Assembly: GCA_022393335.1 (NCBI GenBank)
Contig: JAJEKB010021543.1
Location: forward strand, 518,043 to 582,042
Source of the DNA: Macrotrachela quadricornifera
Lineage: Eukaryota; Rotifera; Eurotatoria; Philodinida; Philodinidae
DNA: 64,000 bases
Direction: 5' to 3'
Part shown: piece by piece, positions 55,500 through 64,000 of the stretch
How the letters are laid out: every line of letters starts with the position of its first letter
Position numbering within the stretch: the first letter of the stretch is position 1
The notes under the pieces: model-generated
Database searches by the model: none
The model's input: only the letters and a program-made list of their open reading frames with translations
What the model was told of the DNA's origin: nothing
Made by a program: the position numbers and the translations under genes

Positions 55500-55680
55500 T
55501 TTTTAAGGGCCATATTTCATCGTATTATAAATGACCGTAAACAGCTGGATATTCGATTTTCAGGCCGTTTACGACAGTTACTAACCGTATATCGTACGAC
55601 GAGAAACGGCCGTAATACTGCCCATATTAAATGGATGAAATACGATAAAAAATAGTCGTTTACGGTCGGATCTAATCGAT
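55500..55680. repeat. Second AAACGGC/CGTTTACG palindromic block
   Basis: Words GACCGTAAAC, GGCCGTTTACGAC, AAACGGCCGTAA and TCGTTTACGGTC alternate in orientation, giving an imperfect palindrome of about 150 bases. Same motif family as the block at 52.43-52.65 kb. The 77-codon plus frame across it is not convincing. Confidence 0.5.
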
Positions 55681-56990
55681 CTGAGAAGAAATTGTTGATT
55701 CAGCATTTTTAATTGGACAATATACTGTCCTTTTATTGCTTGTATTCAATGACTAACATAGCTTCAACTGACCAACTCACAGTCTCTGCATTGGAAATCT
55801 TGTTAAGTCAGACTACCAAATCCATACCGGATTTTGCCGAATGATTTCTAATCAACATGCAGAGATGGAGATAGATGACAAGAAAATTTATTATTGTTTC
55901 TTAATTTGTAAATTATATATTATTGACGTATCATCAATAGAAAGAAAAACTGGATGACTATATATTGAATCAATACTTATATGAAATATCCTTTTCTTAT
56001 ATTTCATTGACATGCCGATAGTAGTATGTGAAGTCTGTTAATAAGTAGCATCAATTTTTTGGTCAATATAACAAAGTATGTCAAAAATTCATAACACTAC
56101 AATAAAACGGTGTATTTATAGACTATGTGTTTTTCTAAGAAAATGCATAAGAACAGAACAGATCAGAGGACAAAGAAAAATTTGCTACGTCGAACAATTT
56201 ATGCAAAGCCAGTAATTGGTGTATCTTCCGTACAGCAGAGATGAAAATAGTTGATCAAATCTGATTGACTATCTATTTTGGAATGCTCTCATTGTAGAAA
56301 AGTTTTCAACTAGTAAATAGCTTTCTAAGTCTTGCACAGTCTTCTAGGCACTTTTCTTCAATGAAATGCCCAGGAACCTTGTATACCCCATATAGCTATG
56401 CTTTTGAATATTTCCAGGATTATTTAACAGTACGGCTCAGTTTATCAGAAACGCTTTCATATATACTTAAAAATAAAGAGAAATTATTCTTTACGTTCCA
56501 TTTCTCGAAATATATTTCAAATCTTTGTGGAAATCTCTATATGGTCCTTCATACATTCAATCATTAGAACCATTTTTTTCAATAATCTCTTCCATATATT
56601 TTTCTTTGTATTTTTATTTTTGTACACCCTTTTCTGTATATGTAAACTTGTAAGTTCTTCTCTTCACTACGAAAGTTGCCGCTCGTTTTGTACGGATAAA
56701 ATAAGAAATTCATTTTAAACTACACCTTTGAGCCACATCCCAATCTTCTCAATCCTTTAGCCAGACGATAATGTCATTGAATCAAAGAATCCGCTCTCAT
56801 CCTCAACGTCTATTCTTTTGTTTGTTTTGTCTTTACTCAAGCCTGTTTCGTGAGAAACAAAAACTGTGTTGTTTAAATGACTGTTTCGTATATATTGGAG
56901 AATTGTTTTGAGATAAATATAGAAAAGTAAAATGCATGTTATTTTTTGTCTATTAACAAATTAATATGAGAAGAAAAAAAAAGATTTATA
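55681..56990. other. Intergenic region
   Basis: AT-rich region up to the 3' end of TBC1D19 copy 3. Short plus-strand frames (56361-56567, 56527-56718) are hydrophobic and without context. Nothing else recognised. Confidence 0.35.
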
Positions 56991-56994
56991 AAAA

Positions 56995-59900
56995 TCAATG
57001 TCCAAATGTAAACTGAAGTAATGGAATCACTTTGATCGATGATATATCAGAAAATATTGCCTAAATTAATAAAAACATAAAAATATTATTTTCAAAATGA
57101 TCAAATTACTTCAACGGCTGTTTCGCTTGTTACTGTCAAAACATTTCCTTTACGAAATACAAATATCGCAGCAGCAAGAACTAAATTAACAAAAAGAAAA
57201 CAAATGTTAAAGGAAAAAGCATGTTTATTTAAATACCAGCTAAGATTTCTAAAGAATCATAAGCAAGAATTCTATCCCAAAGTGCTAATAATTGATTCGA
57301 TGCTAAATAACCAGAAAATGCTCTCATCATCCATTTAAAAGCAATACGTAATCTAACATAAAAATCTTTTTTAAAATAAAGTAAATTAATAAATTAAAAT
57401 TTTTACGGTTGAACTTGAATTTCTTGTAAATGAAACCATAATTCAGGTGAAATTTGACGTAATAAACATTCAAATAAAACACATAAACCAATAATAGCCT
57501 AAAAGAAATTTTTAAATAAAATTCAAATATTTAGTTTTTTCTTACATTTGGTGAAGCTGAAATATGGTGTAAATTAAAAAAATATTTCATATAAAATTGT
57601 CGAAAAATAAAATATAAATGAACTGGATCTTCAAAAACAAAACACATTGGTGCAACTTAAAACACAAAAAAACCATAAAATAAAAAAATAAGAGAAGAAG
57701 AATTTCTTTTTACGAAGCATTGAAAAACCATAAAATGGAATAATTCCACTTGGTGGATATATAACTGCACATTCTTCTGCACCTAATTTCTTTTTAATAA
57801 ATGATCGTGCTGGTTCACAACCACTTACACTAGCCGAAAAACATGATTGAATATATGTATCACGAGAAAATAATAAAAGAACCTTTGTGAAAAAAATAAT
57901 AAATAAAGACAATAATATTCTTATTTATTTTACTTGATATAAATAATCTTCAAAAACAAATAGTTGATCATCATTTACAGCTGTTAATTTAACATCCTAA
58001 TTAAATGATAATAGAAAAAAAAAACAACAAAACATTAGTCTGCATTTATTATTATTAAATATTTAAAAATGACGCAAAAGAATTTTTAAAAGTATCTGAT
58101 GAATTAATAATGAAGAATTAATCAGTCTGCATAATATCAAAATCATTGTGTAAGCCATGTTCTCAAAGAATGTATAAATTGTAAAGCACAATGAAGGGAA
58201 CGGATCAACTCGTCATGATTTTTTTGTCTGACTTTCGTAATGAATTGACAATATGAAAGCACGTAACGGGGCTTTCGTAACAAAAGATTATGGCTATCGT
58301 AACGAATTTTACAGGATGATCGTAACCGCTTATACAGGGCTGTCATACACTGCTTTACTGAAGAAGTATCAATGATAATATACAAGGACAAGACGATTGA
58401 TTACGACAACCCTAATCTTTTATTATGGTAATCCTGTACTCTAATCCGAACAGACGATACTTTTGTGGAATGACAATCCCGAATGGATGGTTATGTCTTG
58501 CCTATAAAATTCATTATGAAAGCTTCGATTTGATACTCTTACGTCCTTCGAAATACAGTGTGAGAAACTCTATTTTAGCTGTTACGAAATCCGTGTAATT
58601 CCTGTACGTAAATGAAGCTCGACAGCCATATATTTCGTTATAATGGCTCTGAAACTGTTACGAACTTCATGTATTAATCGTTATGATCGCCCTGTAAATT
58701 TCGTTACGACATCCCTGTATTTGGTGTTACGAAAGAACTGATTTTTTTCTATTTGTTCAACTAGTCACGTGACGAGTTGAGACGTTCTCACAACGAGATG
58801 TATTTTTTTAAACCAGAATTGGAAAATAATTAATATGAAAGCTTAATGATGACAAAGCAGAAATATTACATTTGGATATGCATATTCATTGAAATACACT
58901 TCTAAAAGTATATCACGATTATTCAGTCTAATATCGATATGAATACTTTGAAATATTGTTCAAATATCTATTCGATATTCGTGTATATTGCACTTGAAAA
59001 GTATTTAAATAGATTAACTGTCTGAACGTCTACTTAAAGATATCCGTTACTAAAAATATAAAGTAGTAAATAAATTCTTACGACCCTCTAGATAGTATTA
59101 GGTTATTCGATCAAAAATCTCAACTCAGAGAATACCTATAAGGACAAGCTTTTTTTTAGACAAGATCACGAGGTTAATAAAAGATGTATGAAGTATTAAA
59201 AAGTCTAATCCTCCGAATACAAATGTATGCGTATATTTAACAAAATATAATTTATTATAGAATTGAAATTACCTTAAAATATAAACTATCCACTAAACGA
59301 TCAAAATCAATAACATTCTGTTTAAGATAATTAAAATAAGCCAAATGCTAAAAGAAAAACTAAAATAAATTTCAATCAAGAAAATAAAATTTTTCTCTAC
59401 CCAATTTGAAAGTTCAATATTTAACATTGTTGACCAAAGTTTTCCTCGAAGACTTGTTAGACAACCACGTCTTGCATATTCACATACAGAATTTAAATTT
59501 GATTTTTTTCCAAAACTAAAAACTTAAATGAAATTTTATATTATTATTTTTTTATTTTACTTTGCAATGCTAATTTAATATTTTCTTCTTCTTTAGCTTC
59601 ATTAAATGTTTCATTTCAACAATATTGAATTATATTTGGACAAAGATCAGAATAAAAATTTTTCTATTAAACATATATATATATATATATTTCTTTTGTA
59701 AATTAAATACAAACAATTTCTATAAAATTTTTTGTTACTATTCGAATTTTAATTAAATCACAACTAAATTAAATAATCAAATAAATAAATTTTATATAAA
59801 AAATAATTCTTACTTCCAAAGTGATTCATCAATTTTTAAATTTGGATTAACTAATACACAAATAACATCATGAAAATCTTTTGCTAAATAAACTGGACGA

Positions 59901-60532
59901 AAAAGATTTAAATCTTTTTTTTAAAAACGAGATGAAATTATTCATTAGAAATTATAGTATAAAACCTCTACAAATATGACCAAGTTCATTCCAATGTCGA
60001 CGTACAGCTCGTGCTTCATTTTCATTTCTCTATTTATATATAAAATAATAAACATAAAAACTACTAATTTAAATACTTGTCGAGCAAGTGGTAAATTAAC
60101 TTCAGTACACATTGTATTTAAACTTTTTACTATTCGTTTTTCTCATGTTGACTAAAAATAACGAAATAATTAAATAATTATGTATAATACATACTTGGCC
60201 TTTTTTTAAATAATCTATTTCGTATCTATGTTCATAAAATGATGATAATTGAATAGATTTAAATAAATTTTGATAATATTCATATTGATCTTTATTTTGA
60301 ATGAAAATAAAAATAATTTTATAAAATAATGAAAAAAAACCGAAATCAAATTAAATAAACCTGATTGTTTAATTACTTTAAGTAAAGATTGAAGATCTTC
60401 AATAGATTTTCCAGATGAGATTATTAATTTCTATAAGAAAAATTTTTTATAAATTAACTGTTTTTTATATATGTATACTTGAGCTTGGTTTAAAAATGAT
60501 TGTTTTAATTTATCATCGATTTTATTACTCAT
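56995..60532 (-). pseudogene. TBC1D19: TBC1D19, copy 3: full length but with two nonsense codons
   Basis: TBC1D19 is a poorly studied TBC (Rab-GAP-like) protein. All seventeen exons are present with good splice sites, approximately 60532-60479, 60430-60361, 60289-60195, 60151-60077, 60029-59966, 59913-59814, 59766-59707, 59660-59565, 59509-59401, 59341-59273, 57998-57930, 57888-57714, 57657-57546, 57500-57411, 57354-57231, 57178-57100 and 57060-56995. Matching segments include KRIVKSLNTMCTEVNLPLAR, FRPVYLAKDFHDVI, ARRGCLTSLRGKLWSTML, VKLTAVNDDQLFVFEDYLYQ, GAEECAVIYPPSGIIPFYG, FKWMMRAFSGYLASNQLL and a final exon ending FGH-stop. Two TGA codons interrupt it: one at the Trp of the conserved W-E-K-R (about 60143-60145), one in the exon before FNEAKEEEN (about 59618-59620), where copies 1 and 2 have Ser. 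Recently inactivated, or a damaged allele. Confidence 0.85.
58140..58800. mobile_element. Inverted array of CGTAACGA motifs in a TBC1D19 intron
   Basis: Left part (about 58255-58345) repeats CGTAAC words at 22-26 base spacing (TATCGTAACGAATTTTACAGG). Right part (about 58580-58740) repeats the complement GTTACGA at about 23-base spacing with CCTGTA between (CGTTACGACATCCCTGTAT). The whole reads as a foldback with motif-periodic arms. The same intron of copies 1 and 2 lacks it, so it inserted after duplication. Confidence 0.55.
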
Positions 60533-61248
60533 TTTATAACAATATTAAATGTAGAGAATATTATAGTGACACAAGAATTAAACTTTTCTTGTAATAATTA
60601 CAAACGCTTTTAGGTTAGTATTTTTTTCATTGACATTCGATCTCAAAATGTGAATGTGAGAAGTATCTTTTGTTCATTATAAATGGTATAACTATTGATC
60701 TTAACTGTATGTTCATCGTTATATCGAGTATGCCGATGTCATGGAAACGAATTAGGCTAATAAATAGATAAGTATATCTGTTGATCAGTGACCTTTATTT
60801 ATAGAGTCTTGGCTTTTCATTTAATTTAAAGAGTAAAAATGGCCATTTGACCGAGTTTATTTCGTAATAGAACAAAAGATTCTTGATTAATACCAGTTAA
60901 TTCTATTCAATATTTTCATGATAAATATTCGATTTATGAAAGACAAGTTATAATAATAAGTAAAATTAATGTTTAGTAGAGTAAATAATCCCGTTTCTAT
61001 TCTAAATAGATGATATTATTTAGTGGAAAACTATTTGCTTTATAGAAATAAACATATTTATTTAAAAAATTGATAATATGAACGAAGAATTTGTCTTTCG
61101 ATTGATTGTAAATAAGAGGAATGAGATGTTTTGTTTTTGAAATCATTTATTCTTTGATAGTTTATCAACAGGGAAGTGGTAGACTCCAACCCCTTGGAGT
61201 CAAGTGGAGTCATGAAGTTTTCCGTTTCCTTCTTGTTGGTAGATCTTT
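60533..61248. other. 5' flank of TBC1D19 copy 3
   Basis: 60.60-60.79 kb is homologous to the 5' flank of copy 1 (44.95-45.22 kb), so the duplicated unit included the promoter. The rest is AT-rich and unremarkable. Confidence 0.5.
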
Positions 61249-61830
61249 CACGAAACCACGGTTAGTTTCGTACAATATGTGCAAAACTATTAGAATACTT
61301 ACAAAGCTATGAACGGCTTCGTATAAGATATACCAAAATATTATATAGCTGCCGAAACTTTCAATGGTTTCGTAAAATATGCGCGGAGCCTCTGCAACAC
61401 TTACAGAGCTATTCATGGCTTCGCCAAAAGTATACCAAACCATTACATCATTTACGAAACTATGAAGAGTTTGGCTTAATGTATGCTGAATATTTTAATA
61501 TTTTGCGAAACTTTCGATAGATTCGTGTAAGATATGCGAATCTTTTAGTTGTTTCACGAAACTATCAGCGGTTTCGTAAAACAACAAAAGATTCAATATT
61601 CGTTGGATGAAACTGTTCATAGTTTTGGAAATAATGTAATGATTCAGTATATCATTTATGAAACCATAGCTAGTTTTGTACAATGTATCCGAAACTATTA
61701 GAGCAGTTACGAAACTATGAATGGCTTTGTAGAACTTATACGAAACTTTGAGATGCTCTACAAAACTGTCAACGGTTTTGTACAAAAGCCACGAAACTAT
61801 CGAAAGTTCAGTACACGATCCACGGAACTT
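61249..61830. repeat. 51-bp tandem array of self-complementary units
   Basis: About eleven to twelve units at a 51-bp step, starting near 61249, 61299, 61350, 61400, 61450, 61501, 61550, 61603, 61655, 61705 and 61755. Each contains an inverted core of the type ACGAAACTATNNANGGTTTCGTA. Units are diverged, but the step of exactly 17 codons keeps the minus strand open over 61210-61443 and 61495-61785. There it encodes a 17-residue repeat with core Y-[EK]-[TA]-x-x-S-F-V (e.g. ILYEAVHSFVSILIVLH). The plus strand from 61717 encodes a similar core (LYKTVNGFV). Not an ordinary gene. Similar motif words occur in the palindrome at 29.3-29.8 kb. Confidence 0.75.
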
Positions 61831-62067
61831 CTAGAAATTTTCGTAGTAAAACTTCAAAACTCTTATCAATTTTTGGAACTTAGAAAGGTTCTGTATGAAA
61901 ATTACAAAACAATTTTCATGCCACGAAACTTAAAATCGTTTCACAGTAGATTTTGTCTTCATAGGCGATTGACGACAATTTTTTACACCATATATTATTT
62001 TGTAAGAAAAAAGATTTGAACATATATATACATCATAGATTTTTACTCTGATAATATGACAACAAAA

Positions 62068-64000
62068 TTAATTTAACAAGGAAAGAAAATATTGATAAAC
62101 ATCTTTCGAAAAAACTATTGAATCTTCGACAATTAATCGTTTGACTTTAGCACAATTGCATCGCGTTTCATCCCTCGTGAAGTTTTCAGTTACAATTTGC
62201 AACTGATCGTATGAAATTTTTAATTGAGTTAAACGAGGTAGACGTGTTTTTGTTTCATTGAGAAAGTGTTCAATATAATGAGTATTTGCATTTTCAATAT
62301 CAAGTGAAATAAGATGGGAATATTTAACAATTGAAGACCAATCATCATTAATAAGGTGAAATTCGTCATGTTCTAAAAATGGTGGACGAAAATTCAAAAC
62401 AGATAAATGTTTAACAAATGGAAAAGATCGCACAACTCGAATGAAAAATTCATGTTTGAATCCAACTTTATCATGTACTATCAAATGAGTGACAGTATTA
62501 AATACCATATTTGGAAAATTATTTGTTATGTCTATGAGACGATTAAATTTGAATGGAATTGAAAAAATGCGACATATAACGGAACAATCAAAATGATCTA
62601 CCATACAAGCCATCTGTCTATGTTTTGGATTTGTGAAAGTTCGTTGAATATCTACATTAGACAGACGAACAGTTGAATCAGCAATGATATTTTGAGTATC
62701 AATATAAAATGTGAATGTATGAAGTCGTGGTATATGAATAAATAGTACATTATCAAGATGGGTACCATCGATGAATGTGGGTCCGCCCAAGATACGAAGG
62801 TACAAAGTCAATTCTACGAGATATGGCATTCGACAAAGAAGAGGTACAATTAGGTTGTTATATGCTTCAGTATTATTATAACATGTTAATGAAAAACATT
62901 TCAAATTAAGAAGATCATCCTAAAAAATAGAAAACAATATGTAGAAATTCATCTTTATTGATTGAGCTTATAAATTCACGTGAAGAATTAATCGGAAGAT
63001 ATTATTTATTGTTCAAAATTCTGCTGTTAAATCTTTCTTCTATTCTATGAACTACATGTATTCTATAATAATAAGTTATTTCATATTCCTTAATTTTTAA
63101 TCCATAGGAATTACTAGACAATTCAACAAAATTGAAAACACACAACAATATTCATTATATAACTGATAGAATAAAAAAAAAATAATTTGTAAAATGTAAT
63201 AATTCTATTAAATAAGTATACTCATTTGAACAGCATAATTAAATATATCTTTACAAAAACCCAATTGCTTGAAGTAATAATTTTGAAATCAACTATGTTT
63301 AATTTCTTTTAACATAGATGAATAGATCTAACATAATAGGAAATAATAAAAACCAAAATGTTTTTATGAGAGGCATTTAATAACTATAAATGCGTGGCTT
63401 AATACATGAAGAATGAGTGATGATTAACCTCAAATAACATCAAAATAAGTATAACAATCTAGTTAATCCCACGAATTTTCTAATAATTAAAATTGAAATA
63501 GTATATTTATTAATATAAAAATCTCATTGTTTTTCGACCTTTCAATTAACTTTATCTTATCTTCGGTATGTAATACTAAGTAGTTCGAAAACGATAATAA
63601 TATAAAGCATAAACTTACCATGTTGTAAGACGTAAATGGGTCATGTCTGATATGAGAAACTTGAATGATAAATGTAGTTAATTGTGTGAGGCGACCATCC
63701 AGTAAAGCAAGACAATGATTAAAACTAATTACACTGATACATAATTTAGTAAGTGTCGCAGAGGAAAAAGCCGTTGATGATAAATAATGTATCGGGAAGA
63801 ATGGAATATCGTGGATGGATGATGGTACAATAGTCAAATTCTTTAGATTTTCAAAAATAACTAAGATAATTGCATAATCACCGATGGTACACTCCTCTTC
63901 TGTTATTCCAATATTGTTTTCATCACTGATAAGAGTAAGATCTGTAATTTGCTTTCGACATATATATCGAAAGAAATAATTGTCTAAACAAAAACAATGA
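62068..64000 (-). CDS. F-box/LRR-like protein, C-terminal part
   Basis: Two exons on the minus strand, 64000-63619 (open to the window edge) and 62919-62068, joined in phase 0 across a 699-base intron. At least 410 residues. The protein has irregular leucine-rich units (LTKLCISVISFNHCLALLDG, MPYLVELTLYLRI, HIPRLHTFTFYID, LPRLTQLKISYDQL) and the central FTNPKHRQ segment. From general knowledge this resembles a lineage-expanded rotifer family with an N-terminal F-box and solenoid LRRs. The F-box itself would lie beyond the right edge, so substrate-adaptor function in SCF ubiquitin ligases is inferred only. Stop at 62068-62070. Confidence 0.6.

Noticed and set aside
60143..60145. TGA in TBC1D19 copy 3 as selenocysteine or readthrough
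   Set aside because: The position is Trp in relatives, a second unrelated TGA occurs in another exon, and neighbouring copies are plain pseudogenes.
61249..61830. CRISPR-like array
   Set aside because: Units are diverged along their whole length, there are no constant repeats with unique spacers, and the genome is eukaryotic.
62068..62904. Single-exon gene starting at the Met of MKCFSLTCYNN
   Set aside because: An acceptor and in-phase codons (DDLLNL) precede that Met, and the exon at 63619-64000 joins it in frame.

Overview
The window is nuclear DNA from a small, intron-rich, strongly AT-rich animal genome, most probably a bdelloid rotifer. This rests on three things: animal gene families (PKN kinase, PDZRN3/4-type PDZ protein, TBC1D19, a myosuppressin/DMSR-type neuropeptide receptor, a zinc-finger nuclear receptor); mostly 45-70-base GT-AG introns; and an F-box/LRR-like protein plus a heme-thiolate peroxidase of the sort reported as expanded or transferred in bdelloids. 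The species assignment is inference.

Layout. 0-0.65 kb: 5' part of eRF3 (minus). 1.3-3.3 kb: unrecognised coding-like remnants. 4.2-4.65 kb: foldback element. 5.3-6.1 kb: two-exon heme-thiolate peroxidase (plus). 6.7-10.4 kb: PDZRN3/4-like gene, eight exons, lacking the RING half (minus). 12.06-13.25 kb: nuclear receptor (minus). 15.1-19.7 kb: complete 17-exon PKN kinase (minus), with a degraded partial copy at 22.65-23.15 kb. 23.7-24.1 kb: 74-residue single-pass membrane protein (plus). 25-35 kb: repeat-rich stretch with several foldback elements, one orphan presenilin-like C-terminal exon and a 200-residue membrane protein. 36-37.1 kb: uncertain gene. 39-40.2 kb: neuropeptide GPCR (minus). 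40.5-60.8 kb: three degenerate copies of TBC1D19 in the same orientation, interrupted by transposon-like insertions including a possible Helitron end and several motif-periodic palindromes. 61.25-61.83 kb: a 51-bp tandem array. 62.07-64 kb: F-box/LRR-like protein, running off the right edge.

Six genes could be assembled exon by exon with all splice phases agreeing (PKN 1009 aa, PDZRN-like 513 aa, nuclear receptor 362 aa, GPCR 370 aa, peroxidase 233 aa, small membrane protein 74 aa). The genes do not form one pathway. PKN (Rho effector), the PDZ scaffold, the GPCR and the nuclear receptor are ordinary single signalling genes. The less ordinary material lies between them: palindromic elements built from short periodic motifs, each with a different motif, and recent gene duplicates caught in decay.
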